From: Laguncularia racemosa
Taxonomy: Eukaryota; Streptophyta; Magnoliopsida; Myrtales; Combretaceae
DNA: 64,000 bases
Assembly: GCA_037954665.1 (NCBI GenBank)
Contig: JBBMOL010000427.1
Span: 1 to 64,000 of the forward strand
Direction of reading: 5' to 3'
Position 1 is the first letter of the stretch; every line of letters begins with the position of its first letter. This document shows positions 12,378 to 23,764 of this stretch, piece after piece. The notes under the pieces were generated by a model. That model ran no database searches and was not told the origin of the DNA. It saw nothing but the letters and a program-made list of their open reading frames with translations. The position numbers and the translations under genes are program-made.

Positions 12378-12855
12378 CATGTAGTCAACCGCAGTACAAG
12401 GTTTAGTCCATTCCAAGTAGTTTACTCTAATGTTCCTAGAAGTCCACTTGATTTGCTACCATTGCTAGATTAAACCAAAATTCATGGGAATGCAAAAGTG
12501 TTTGTCTATAGCTTGTAGGATATTCTCAAGATTGTTTAGAACAATTTACAAGAGTTTGCAGGTAAATATAAGGAAGTTACTGATAGAAAAAGGAGGCATG
12601 TAGAGTTTGACGTAGGAGATTATGTTTGGGTTGTCCTTACTAAGGATAGGTTTTCTGTTGATAACAAGCTATTAGCTAGGAAGATTGGGCCAGTGGAAAT
12701 CATATAGAAGATCAATCTAAATGCACACAAATTGAAGCTGCCTAACCACATTTGAATTGCAAATGTATTTAATGTGAAGCATCTTATTCCCTACATTGGA
12801 GATAGTTTAGATGAACACAATTCAAGGGCTAATTCTATTTACTTTAGGGAGGATG
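12378..12855 (+). pseudogene. Element A integrase C-terminus (resumes after B)
   Basis: Integrase/pol tail of element A continues here. HVVNRSTRFSPFQVVYSN is the usual R-x-PF-x-VVYG-type block near 12378-12430. The tail follows with RHVEFDVGDYVWV-type sequence near 12595-12635 and NVFNVKHLIPYIGD near 12765-12800, then the purine tract agggaggatga. Stops are few in this part; the last open stretch is 12774-12962. Homology with 550-850 identifies the same end of the preceding copy. Confidence 0.8.
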
Positions 12856-13450
12856 ATGATGTAGAGGTACTAGCAAATAGGTATATAGTGAAATGGGACA
12901 AAACTGGGTCGGTTACGATTTTTTTTTTATTTTTGGCACTTATTTCAAAGAAAATGAGTTAACTTAAAGAAGTCAGTACATTTAATGCTAAGCTATGCAA
13001 TTTTTTAGGAAAATTCCTTCGTTTAGTTCCTTAAATAGCCAAATTTAATTCTTTGGTAATTTTTAGATTACTTATAACTTTATATAAACACCTCTATTTT
13101 GAGCTTCTTTTGTGGCATTGTAATTGTCTTTTAATTTACTACATGTCCTTGAGTTTTAGAAATTTCTATTTTTGGCAATTTTTAGGCATTTCTACTTTTA
13201 GAAAATATTTATGTTCCATTTTTGCAGCTTTGTGCCTGCTACTATTTATATGTCCTAGGGCATTGAATAGAAAACAATTGAGTATTGAAAATTTTGGAGC
13301 TATCTTCGCTCTAGTTCTCCTCCCAAATTCTCAAACTCATATAATTGTTGAATTGGGGTGCTAAATATCTAGGAATTCATATAATCAATTAATATTTGAA
13401 GATCGTACACCGAGTATTCATAGAATCAACGGTTTATAATAAACCTTAAT
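12856..13450 (+). repeat. 3' LTR of gypsy element A
   Basis: Begins tgatgtagaggt directly after the purine tract and matches 851-1450 block by block. The 3' border is estimated from the end of homology (phrases attcatataatcaattaat and gaagatcgtacac near 13376-13410). The 103-codon ORF 13053-13364 is a chance frame in T-rich LTR. Confidence 0.6.
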
Positions 13451-13499
13451 CTAATTTCACATGTAATGTTCCATCATCATCCCTTATGGAATTTTTTTT

Positions 13500-14196
13500 T
13501 TTTAGTTGCAGGTGCAAGTGATACTTCCTTTTAAAATGAGTTAAGAGTGTGCTACAAGCATAATGAGGAGCGAGTAGAATATTATTATTATTATGAAGAT
13601 TTGCAAAATTCATTTGAGAATTGTTAGAAAAATTATGTTTCCCATTGAGGAGACTATTGATGTAACGAAACTAGAGCAATTGTTATTTTATCGATGATAG
13701 TTAGACTTTATTTTAAGAGGAATAAAATAATGAATAATATGGAATTTAGTCTTAAGAATGGTTGATAGGTTGTTTGAGATGATGCGTAAGTAGGTTAAAG
13801 AGCCTTATGTGCCATTAAATAGTAGTGATATGTGGTAGGTTGTCATGCTCCCAGTTTTGAGGCATTATAGCTTAAGCAGTATTAAAACTTAGGTTTTGAT
13901 CCATAGAGCTTAGGTTTGAAGATACCTATAAACTAGGTAAATGATCGATGAGTATAGGCATCAATCAATAGAAGTAGGTTATGACTTTAAATGAATTATG
14001 CATTGAATCTATAGGACAATGAGATATGAAGAGAGTGCATAAAATTATAGGCTGATTATTTTTGTTTAGTAATTTTTTTATTTTAATTATTATCTTTATT
14101 TGTAGTTTCTTTTAAATAACTTTTTTACTTATATGTGTGTGTGCATAGATATATGTACACATATGCATATACCATCACTAACATTTGAAATTTACT
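13500..14196 (+). repeat. LTR/leader remnant of gypsy element D
   Basis: The phrase agttgcaggtg and the following sequence with attattattattatgaaga resemble 29740-29850 in the 3' LTR of the related element E. This suggests the end of D's 5' LTR and its leader. No clear primer-binding site was found, and no gene is visible apart from the gag start downstream. Borders are approximate. Confidence 0.4.
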
Positions 14197-14233
14197 TTAA
14201 CTTTTAGGTCCATTCAATTGCCTCCTCTCAAGT

Positions 14234-16846
14234 AGAATGCCTCCTAAAAGAATCATAAGACCTAGCTCATTTGGCATTGGATGAGATAAGGATGCCCTAG
14301 ATGAAATGTGTCTACCAAGACTGCTAGAACAAGGAGCTCCAGTACCAATAGTTGATATGATTGCACAATTGCTATAGACCATGAATACTCTAGTGAGGAT
14401 GCTAACATAGCAATAACATCAAGCTATGAGGCTTACTAGGCTAGCAAAAGACTAATTTGGGTTAAACATGTTCATTAGGTTAGCAATGGAGTTTAACCCA
14501 ATAGTTGATGATCCAAAAGAAGCTAAACACTAGATCATAGAGATTGAGAAAACATTCACTACATTTAGGGTATCAAAGGATAGGAAGGTAGATTACACCT
14601 CCTTTATGCTGAAAGGATCGACTGTAGACAAGTTAACTAATGTCTCCAAGCTAGTGGGAGGACCCACCTACTAGCAAAGTTTTAGGAAATTCTTCTATGA
14701 GAAATACTTCCTTAGTAGCATCAAAGATAAGATAGAGGTAACATATTATAACTATCAGTAGAGTAATCAAACTGTAGAGGAATGAGAGGGAGAATTGAAC
14801 CACTTGATCAAGTTTTTACCCGAAGTAATTAGAACCGATGATGCATCTAAGGCTAAGAGGTTTATATAGGGCTTGGAACTCGATCTATAGCATGAAGTGG
14901 GGTCATTCCAATTATCTACCTATGTAGAAGTGGTGGATATAGCAAAATATATAGAGTAAAGTAGAAAAAGAATAGATGAGCTCTTGGGTCATAGATTAGT
15001 TATAGTTTGAGGGAAGAGGCCTGCGTAGGGAGTAATGATATAAGATAAAGGAAAGAGGCCTTAGGTGTAATAGTTTAGACCTATGGTCATAGCAACTCCC
15101 CTAGTTCAACCCAGACCAGCTCCTTTAGGCCTTCCTACAACCTGTACCATTAAGTGTACTAGATGTTTTGGGCTACATGAGCTAAAGGATTGTAGATAGC
15201 TTGAAAGTGCTTATTTCTCATGTTGGAAATCAAGACACATTAGTCGAAACTACATAGAGAAGTCTATCTCTCACCCTTTGCTATCTATGTAAACAAAGGG
15301 GACACAAAGCAATGAAATAGGTTAATATGGGAGGTTATACCACTCTGATGTAGTCGGTGCAGATAGTGAGACCACAAACTAGAGCTCAAGCAAATAGACC
15401 ATAGTTTATGCATACATGTGGTTTGAATGTTGAACAATTAGATGCTCCTTTGGATGTGAATACACCTTTAAGGGTAAGAGAATTTTGAATCAAATATGTC
15501 ATGGTGTCAATATAAAAGTGAAAGGTAGAGTGTTGCTAGTTGATCTATCAGTGTTAGAAATGTTAGATTTTGATGTGATCTTGGGAGTGAACTGGTTGTC
15601 AAAGTACCATACCACCATATATTATCATACTATGGTGGTATATTTTAGTTTCTCAAGTGAAGATCTTTTTATTTTAAATTGAATGCTCAAAGACTAGTAT
15701 AATTGCCCATTTTTTAATTATGGGGTAAAAGTATGGTAGTGGTAGTAACAACAAAGTTAAGTGAGATAGTAAGGTTAGAACAAGTACCCATAGTGAAAGA
15801 GTTCTTAGATGTCTTTCCAAATGAACTACTTAGATTACCCACAACTTGAGAAATAGAGTTTAGCATCGATCTGGTATTTAGTATAGAGTTAATTTCCAAA
15901 ACACCATATATAATAGTACCTATAAAACTGGTTGAGTTAAAGACACTACTACAAGAGTTAAAAGATAAAGGATTCATTAGGCCTAATGTGTCTCTACAGG
16001 GTGTACTAATTTTATTTGTTACGAAGAAAGATGTTGGCATGTGACTTTGTATAGACAACAAGGAGTTAAATAGGGTCACTATTAAAAACAAGTATCCCCT
16101 TCCTAGAATTAATGACCTCTTTGATCAACTACAAGGGGCTTAGGTATTCTCAAAAGTTCATTTGAGATTTGGATACCACCAATTGAGGATTAAGGAAAAG
16201 GATATCTAGAAGACAACCTTTATGACTCGATAGGGGCATTTTGAGTTTCTAGTGATGCCTTTCAAGTTGACTAATGCACCCGCATCTTTTATGGATTTGA
16301 TGAATAGGGTGTTTAGGGACTTCCTAAATAAGTTTGTGGTTGTCATCATTGATGACATCTTAATATACTCTAGAAGTGATGAGGATCACAAAGAGGATTT
16401 GAGGCTAATGTTAGGTAGATTACAGGTTAAGAAGCTCTACGACAAGCTTAAAAAGTGCAACTTTTAGCTTAAATAGGTAAATTTCATGGGATACGTAGTA
16501 AATAAAGATGGGATTTCTATAGACCTAGAAAAAGTAAGAGCAGTAGCAGATTGTGATAGAAGTTAGAAGTTTCCTAAGTTTAGCTAGCTATTATAGAAAA
16601 GCTGATGAGGGGTTTTCTAGTATAGCAACTCCTTTAACCTGATTGACACAAAAGCCATAAAGTTTGTTTGGGATGATAGATGTGAAGATAGTTTCTAGAA
16701 ATTAAAGCAAAATTTAGTGTTAGGTCCAGTATTAGGTTTATCCAAAAGTGGGGAAGAGTTTACCATCTTCAGTGATAAATTAGTTTAAAGTCTAGGATGT
16801 GTGTTAATGCAAGATGGCAAGGAAACAACTTACTATTGAGCCTAAA
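14234..16846 (+). pseudogene. Ty3/gypsy element D gag-pol (truncated)
   Basis: Chromovirus/Tekay-like gag-pol with many TAG stops. Gag starts with MPPKRIIRPSSF at 14236, has a KTFTTFRVSKDRKVDY block near 14550 and a Cys-rich knuckle region near 15150-15260. Retropepsin-like residues VLEMLDFDVILGVNWL lie in the ORF at 15485-15682. RT runs about 15950-16470, with a VVIIDDILIYS catalytic box near 16340-16370 (ORF 16252-16467). RNase H stops abruptly near 16846, after GCVLMQDGK. Most stops are TAG at positions where the related copy E or family consensus has CAG/CAA/TGG, in line with methylated-cytosine decay. No integrase or 3' LTR follows. Confidence 0.75.
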
Positions 16847-18795
16847 TTTTGGTTTTCCTTTTTCTTAATTAGGCTTACATTGAGCCTGACCCACTCAACA
16901 TAAGCTTTTCAACTAAATTAAGGAGAAGTTTAGTTAAAAAAATAATAAAAAAAAGGAGTCACTACCTAACTTATGTTAGGAAAAAGGTTTACGAGTGGAT
17001 AAACCATAATTTTAGTCACTAGTCTACTTTTTTTTTTCCTTTTAAATTAATTTTCAAAAGAAAAACATAAACTGGAGATTATGGACTCAAAGGCTATCTT
17101 ATTAAAACTTTTATGGTTTCCATAAGAGACTTTCTAAAAATAATTAAAAGGCTTTCAAGGATTCTTTTTGAAATTTTTCATAAGAGTTTCTATTTTTTTT
17201 TTCAATAAAGTTTTCAATTTTTAAGTGATAGGAATAAAAATTCGACAAGACCTATCATTAGTGCAAAAACTAAAGGATTTCAAATCTTAGCGTTGAGGGC
17301 CCATTTTGACCAGATCGACCCCGGAATTATTTATATATTAACCTCTTTTCTATTATTCTTGTATCATGTTTTCCAACAGGCACAATTATCATATTCTATA
17401 GGGCAATGGACAAACTCCCTCAGACTCAAATTGTAGGTTATCCATGGACCGACCTGAACCGGCGATGAGTTGGGCCGATGGATCCTATAGAAGACCGGCA
17501 TCTTGAAGACCATTTCTTTTATATATTTACACTTTTATGAACTATTTTTGGTTGTATTTGGTTTTGGGACACTTTTATTTCCTTGTAATTTTCATTTAGG
17601 GCTAGCTACCTTAAAAGTGGCAAACTTGTAATTTTGAGCACTTTTTAACCCTAGGAGTAGCAAGTATAAATACTTGCTTAAGAGAGGGTTTGAGGGAGGC
17701 TTAATTTTGCAGAAAAACACTTCACATTTTCGTGAGAGGGCTTAGGGTTTCCTAATTCCAAAATTCTCTTATCAATTTCAATCCCAAAAAGTTGGAATTG
17801 TGGCGAGTGCAACAAGGAGAAATCGTGAGTAATATCGATTCATCTTTGTTGTTGTTCATTTCTTCTCTAGTGAGTCATATCTAGGGTAGATTTGAATCTT
17901 TCTTGGACTTATTGGTTATTGTAATTCGTGGAAATCAATCTTGTAAGATTGATTGTCCTTTTAGTTATTGAATTCACTATCATTTTTAGTGCATTGGCGT
18001 GAATTTGGTATTGAAAGGGGAAGTGGAATTCACGGTTTGCGTTGGTTCATTTTGATCTGATTTCCACGTGATTCTCAAGCCTTATTGTTGTTATTTGGTT
18101 AAATTATCATTGGAGATTACAATTATATCATTTGATCATCATTTTTCCATCAAATCTTCACGTGGAATCACCCTCCATTGAACCGGTTTTTGTTTTGTGA
18201 ATTAAGGTGTTTTCCTTGATTCTTTTGATTGTGCTTAAGTGGAATTAGGCACATCATTAAGGCCACCCATAGTGCCTACATACTCGCTAGCTAGGATCAG
18301 GCCTATGTAGTTCTTTTTTTATTCATAAAAAACTTTAGTTTTTCGGTTTCTTTTATTTTTAAAAATGTTTATTTTATGTTTTTAGCCAATTTACTTTATT
18401 TTTTTTCTAAACAATTTTTAAAGCCCTAAGTTTTTTTTTTGGGTGTCCTATAAAAAAATCTAATTGTTTTCTCAAATAGCCAATTGAAAGTTTTTTTTTT
18501 TTTTGAAAAAACAAACAACTTTTTTTATAGAAAAAAAAAGAGAAAGATTTAAAGAAAACTCTTTTATTGAAAATTTTCTTTAAAATAAAAAAGAACCTTT
18601 ATTGATGAAAAATCAAAAGCATACATCATGGGAACAATTACACTGGCAATATAAATAAAAGAAATAAATATCTTATCAAATTCATATTTTCATTTTTATA
18701 TATTTTTCAGAATGTAAACATCATGAAAGAGACATTATTCACATATAAAAATTACCTAGAGACTAACTCATCAAACAAACATAAACACAATTTTT
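16847..18795 (+). repeat. LARD-like non-coding retroelement segment
   Basis: No gene is seen. The left part has ggagtcactacctaactt (16957) and the phrase gtggataaaccataattttag; the right part has gtgcctacatactcgc and atcaggcctatgtagttc (18271-18310). From memory these phrases match conserved blocks of a widespread non-coding plant repeat of LARD type (ggagtcgccacc... and gcctacgta...). The rest is A/T-rich with long T or A runs. It separates truncated element D from element E and carries the solo LTR at 17226-18256. Family assignment rests on recognition, not on a search. Confidence 0.45.
17226..18256 (+). mobile_element. Solo LTR, family C, copy 2
   Basis: A 1031-bp LTR starting tgataggaat and ending ggcacatca, flanked by an exact 5-bp duplication ttaag (17221-17225 and 18257-18261). 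It has no primer site or internal region, so it is a solo LTR. It is highly similar to 5115-6142 and shares the promoter-like block agtataaatacttgct near 17660. Its better-preserved start shows that copy 1 has lost bases there. Confidence 0.93.
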
Positions 18796-19150
18796 GCAAC
18801 AAAAGTTGAACATTGAATCATAGAAATCAAGAAAATGTTTGCTAAATTTAGAGTATTAGAGGATAGGAAGGTAGAGTATGTAACCTTTATGCTAAAAGGG
18901 TCAGTTATAGATTGGTGGGATAATGTCTCCAGATTGATAGGAGCACCTATGGGTTGGCAAAGATTTAGGGAAGTGTTTTATGAGAAGTACTTCCTTAGCA
19001 ACATTAGAGATTGGATGGAGGTAAAGTATTACAATTGTCAACAAAGTAGCCAGACCTAGAAGAATATGAAGCAAAGTTAAATCTCTTGATCAAATTTATA
19101 CTTGAGATAGTTCGTGTTGATGATGCTTCAAGGGTTAAGAGATTTATAAG
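18796..19150 (+). pseudogene. Ty3/gypsy element E gag, part before the copia insertion
   Basis: Gag fragment open at 18835-19059, including FRVLEDRKVEYVTFMLKGS and FREVFYEKYFLSN. It is closely similar to element D at 14540-14760. It lacks the gag start. Reading stops at 19150 where a copia element intervenes and resumes at 24164. Bases 19146-19150 (ataag) are the left target duplication. Confidence 0.8.
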
Positions 19151-19608
19151 TATCAATTAAGAAGGTCTAGAAGCTCAAATAGATATACGGCCGGCTACAC
19201 GGTCAGAAGGCACGGCCATATATTGTATCAGATAACTTCCAAAAATATACACGGATGGATACACAGTCAGAAGGCACGGCCGTGTATTGTGTCAGGTAGC
19301 TGCCAGAAGCATACATGGCTTGATACACGACTAGAAGGCACGACCGTGTATTATGTCAGGTAGCTGCTAGAAGCATATACGGCTAGAAGGCACGACCTTG
19401 TAACACGGCCGTAAATACTTAGATATTTGTTTCGTGACTTAGTTTGTAAATGTGACATGTATATTTTGTATTGTATATTTTAGTAGAGGAAGATTTATTT
19501 TTCTAGTTTGTAAGATATAGTTGCTTGGAAAGATATCCTCCTAATGTATATATATACTTGAACATAAATTATGAAAGGCATTCAGCCAAAGTTTTACAAA
19601 AGTTGTTA
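19151..19608 (+). repeat. 5' LTR of copia copy 1 (three 64-bp units)
   Basis: A 458-bp LTR. Inside are three tandem 64-bp units plus a partial one (about 19185-19410), each with cacggccgtgtatt-like palindromic sequence and a gtcaggtagctgcc-like spacer. The unit period is exactly 64 where measured (19224 to 19288). A TATA-like stretch tatatatac occurs near 19547. The partner LTR has one unit fewer. Confidence 0.9.
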
Positions 19609-19622
19609 TGGTATCAGAGCCA
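19609..19622 (+). promoter_or_regulatory. Copia copy 1 primer-binding site
   Basis: tggtatcagagcc starts immediately after the LTR end and complements the 3' end of initiator-Met tRNA, the usual primer of plant copia elements. It fixes the 5' LTR border. Confidence 0.93.
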
Positions 19623-19772
19623 CACAACTGAGTATTGCGCTGAATCCATAGTTCTCCTTTTAGTCTTGGAATTGCTGGTTTGTTCTTGGTTGCTTTTATT
19701 TTTGGCTTTAGGTTGATTAATTCCAATCAACAAGTTTTGATAATCAAGTTGTGAGTGACAATTCGGTTTAGG

Positions 19773-20591
19773 ATGTCTTTTGAGAAAACACATGAAATCT
19801 TAGCTATTAGATTTACGGGAAAGAATTATGCTGCATGGGAATTTCAGTTCAAGATGTTTTTAAAAGGGAAGGAGCTTTGGGGTCACATTGATCGGTCTTC
19901 TCCGGCTCCTACAAAGTCAAAAGATCGTGGTCAATGGGAGGCAAAAGATGCACGGATTGTTTCTTGGATTTTGGGATCTATTGAGGCTCACATGGTGAAC
20001 AACTTACGATCCTTTAGCACAACAAAAGAAATGTGGGAATACCTGAAGCGCGTCTACAATCAAGATAATACTGCAAGACGTTTCCAATTGGAACTTGATA
20101 TGAGTAATTATAGTCAAGGTAATCTCTCAATTGAACAATATTATTCTAGATTCCTTAATTTATGGAGCGAATATTCTGGTATTATCTATACTAAGGTGTC
20201 AAAGGAAAGTTTGGCTAGTCTTCAGGCTGTTCATGAAGTGAGTCGTCGTGATCAGCTCTTGATGAAGCTCAAACCTGAATTTGAAACCGCTTAGGCTAGG
20301 TTACTGAATAGAGATCCAGTGCTTTGTTTGGATGTATGTTTTGGGGAATTGTTGCATGAGGAACAAAGATTGGCGACACAAGCCGCTATTGGTGCAACTG
20401 GTAGATCATCTGGAATAGTTAATGTTGCATATGCTGCTCAAAACCGAGGAAAGGGAACAATGCAGTGTTACAGCTGCAAAGAATTTGGTCATATTGCCCG
20501 GCATTGTAGTAAGAAGTTCTATAATTATTGCAAGCAAAAAGGACATATTATTAAGGAGTGTCCTACAAGGCCTCAAAACAGAAGGTCATAA
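19773..20591 (+). pseudogene. Copia copy 1 gag
   Basis: Gag starts MSFEKTHEILAIRF, followed by an FTGKNYAAWEFQFKMFLKG block and a UBN2-like body (19773-20294), where a TAG replaces the codon after PEFETA. The frame then continues to 20591 with two zinc knuckles at about 20460-20560. Knuckle 1 is intact (CYSCKEFGHIARHC). Knuckle 2 has lost its first cysteine: FYNYCKQKGH here, FCNYCKQKGH in copy 2. The longer ORF starts 18 nt upstream; the start used is the Met of the conserved gag beginning. Confidence 0.85.
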
Positions 20592-20678
20592 GCTTTTCAT
20601 ACTACGGTATTCGACTCTTGCAATCCTGGTTCAACATCCACAATTACTAGCAACAAGCAATCTGTTCTCACATTAGAT

Positions 20679-20957
20679 ATGGTTCAACAAATGATTCTCT
20701 CTGCCTTCTCTGCTCTTGGTCTTCAAGGGAAAGGTAAGACTACTAATTCTGTTCCTTGGTTTGTTGATTCCGGGGCCACAAATCATATGACTGGCACATC
20801 TGATTTATTGCATAATCAACATCCATATACTGGTACTCAACACATTCAGGTTACTGATGGAAATAATATTCCTATTACGACAGTTGGTGATATTAGCTCC
20901 TCCTTTCGACATGTCTTAGTTTCTCCTAAATTATCTACTAACTTACTTTCTGTTTAG
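20679..20957 (+). pseudogene. Copia copy 1 protease segment
   Basis: Aspartic protease region. PWFVDSGATNHMTG keeps the catalytic DSG at about 20760-20800. A TAG stop ends the frame at SV* (20955-20957), where copy 2 has a Gly codon in SVGQM. Otherwise collinear with copy 2. Confidence 0.85.
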
Positions 20958-20960
20958 CAA

Positions 20961-21884
20961 ATGGTGGATAATAACTGTGATGTCCATTTTTCTCGTGATG
21001 GTTATACTGTACAGGATCAAGTGTCGGGGAAGGTGATAGCGAAGGGGCCTAAAGTGGGCATGTTATTTCCATTACAATTTACCGTTCCTCGGACTTTGTC
21101 ATTAGCTTCTTCAATTGTTGACAATAAGGCTGGCATCTGGCATAGATGCTTAGGTCATCCAAATAATGTTGTTTTGAATCATTTTTTGCAAAGAGGTGTT
21201 CTCGATTCCATAGATAAGAGTTTATTAGTTTATTGTTCTTCTTGTAAGTTGGGTAAAAGTAAGACATTGCCTTTCCCTGTTTTGGGTAGTCGTGCTAATA
21301 AATGTTTTGACATTATTCATAGTGATGTTTGGGGAATTGCACCAATTATTTCACATGATCAGTATAAATATTTTGAGACATTTATCGATGATTACAGTCG
21401 ATTTACATGGATTTATTTTTTACATTCCAAAGCAGACGAGTTTACTGCGTTTTAAACCTTTATGGCATATATTGAGATTCAGTTTTCCACTTGTATTAAA
21501 ATCTTACAGTCTGATAATGGTGGTGAATATATGTCTCATGAGTTTTAAGCATTTCTTTATACCAAGGGTATTGTTTCACAACACTCATGTCCTTATACAC
21601 CTCAGCAGAATGGAGTTGTCGAATGGAAAAATCGACATTTGTTAGATGTAGTACGCACATTGTTGTTAGAATCTTCTGTTCCAGCTAAGTTTTGGACCAA
21701 AGCTTTATCTACTGCTGTTTATCTGATTAATCGCTTACCATCTCAACAATTGAAGTTTGATTCTCCCTATCAACGAGTGTTTGGTAAACATCCTAATTAT
21801 CATATGCGACATACTTTCGGATGTGTTTGTTTTTTTCATTTACCTACCCTTGAACGTCATAAGTTGTCAGCCCAGTCTGTTTGA
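20961..21884 (+). pseudogene. Copia copy 1 integrase
   Basis: GAG-pre-integrase zinc region GIWHRCLGHP (about 21135) is followed by the DDE core: HSDVWG (about 21320), FIDDYSRFTWIYFL (about 21385-21425) and SDNGGEY (about 21510). It continues through VYLINRLPSQ to 21884 in two frames. TAA/TAG stops sit near 21453 and 21546. The catalytic Asp-Asp positions look conserved. Confidence 0.85.
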
Positions 21885-21893
21885 TGTGGCTTT

Positions 21894-23757
21894 ATGGGTT
21901 ACAGTCCTAATCATAAAGGTTTTGTGTATTATGATTCAATAAATAATCGATGGCATATCTCTCGAGATGTGATTTTCTTTGAACATGAATACTATTTTCA
22001 GCAACATTTTTCGACATTTGATACTGTTGTGCTTCTTCACTTTGATGACTCTTATTTTAATAAACGGTTCAAGCCTGGACTTGTCCTTTCCGATCCTGCT
22101 CCTGAAAATGCTTCAATGATTCTTCGACGATCAACTCGGCACACTCGTCCTCCAAATAGATATGACTATTCTGCAATTGTAACTAATACTACCATTCCTA
22201 CCTCTTATTCTCAGGCTGCTAAACAACCTTACTGGATAAAAGCCATGTAAGAGGAACTTCAAGCACTTCAAGATAATCACACTTGGGATATTGTTTCCTG
22301 TCCTGCTGGTGTTAAACCCATTGGTTGTAAATGGGTTTACTCTCTTAAGATTCGATCTGATGGTTCCCTCGATAAATATAAGGCAAGGTTGGTAGCTCTT
22401 GGCAATCGACAGGAATATGGCATTGATTATGAAGAGACCTTTGCACCTGTGGCTAAGATGACAACTGTCCGGCTTATTCTATCTATTGCTGCATCTAAAG
22501 GATGGTTCTTATGACAGATGGATGTTAAGAATGCATTTTTGCATGGAGACCTCAAGGAAGATATCTATATGACTCCTCCTTTAGGATTATTTTCCATACC
22601 CTCACCTGATGTTTGTAAGCTCAAACGGTCTCTATACTGTTTGAAAGCTCAAACGGTCTCTATATTGTTTGAAACAGGCTCCACGGGCCTGGTTTGAGAA
22701 GTTTCGTAATACTCTTCTTAGCTTCTCTTTTATTCAAAGTCAGTATGATTCTTCATTATTCCTGTGCAAGACTGACAAGGGAATTGTCTTGTTGTTAGTC
22801 TATGTTGATGATATTGTTATCACAGGATCTGATACTAAATTAATGTCTGAGTTACAAGAATGACTTCAAGCTTCTTTTCATATGAAGGATTTGGGCTCGT
22901 TAACTTATTTCTTAGGTCTTGAGGTTCATTCTTCTTCTGCTGGTATTTTTCTTCATCAACATAAATACACTGAGGAACTTATTGCTTTAGCTGGTCTCCA
23001 AGAGGGACATTCTGTTGATACTCCTTTGGAAGTGAATGTTAAATATCAACGACATGATGGTGACTTTCTATCCGATCCATCTCTATATCCACAACTTGTT
23101 GGAAGTCTCAATTATCTGACTATTACATGTCCTGATATTTCATTTCCTATATAACAAGTTAGTCAATTTATGCAAGCACCTACACATCTTCATTTAGCAG
23201 CAGTTCGCCGTATTATTCGGTATTTAAAAGGGACTTCTCATCGGGGTTTGTTCTTTCCTGTAGAGTCTCCCATTCACTTAACCACATATAGTGATGTTGA
23301 TTGGGCTGGTTGTTCTGATACACGTCGCTCTATTACTGGTTGGTGTATGTTTCTTGGTAACTCTTTAATTTCTTGGAAGAGTAAGAAACAAGATCGTGTG
23401 TCTAAGTCTTCTACTGAGTCCGAATATCGTGCTATGTCGTCTGCTTGCTCTGAGATTATTTGGCTTCGAGGTTTGTTGGCTGAGGTTGGTTTTCCTCAAC
23501 TTGGGTCTACCTCTCTTCATGTTGATAATACTAGTGCTGTTCAGATTACTGCTAATCCTGTTTTTCATGAGTGTACGAAACATATTAAAGTGGACTGTCA
23601 TTCTATCCGAGAAGCTTATGATAATGGTGTTATTTCTCTTCCGCATATATCTTCAGATCTTCAAACGGCTGATATATTTACTAAGGCTCTTTCTCGGCAG
23701 CGTCATCAGTTTCTTGTTGGCAAATTGATGCTTCTTGATCAGTCCGCATCAATTTGA
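21894..23757 (+). pseudogene. Copia copy 1 reverse transcriptase and RNase H
   Basis: RT_RVT2-type region: KWVYSLKIRSDGS near 22330, DVKNAFLHGDL near 22520, catalytic YVDDIVITGSD at about 22800-22830. RNase H follows at 23170-23757 with TYSDVDWAGCSDTRRS, SWKSKKQDRVSKSSTESEYRA and VDNTSAVQ. A 28-bp tandem duplication at 22618-22673 shifts the frame inside RT. Stops occur near 22248, 22513, 22861 and 23152. The frame ends just before the purine tract at 23754-23764. Confidence 0.85.
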
Positions 23758-23764
23758 GGGGGGA

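Noticed and set aside
19185..19410. Spaced palindromic repeats as a CRISPR-like array
   Set aside because: The 64-bp units are directly adjoining minisatellite copies inside a plant LTR, with no variable spacers.
21079..23728. Minus-strand and alternate-frame ORFs within copia copy 1 (and their counterparts in copy 2)
   Set aside because: Shadows of the gag-pol frame; the plus-strand proteins account for the region.
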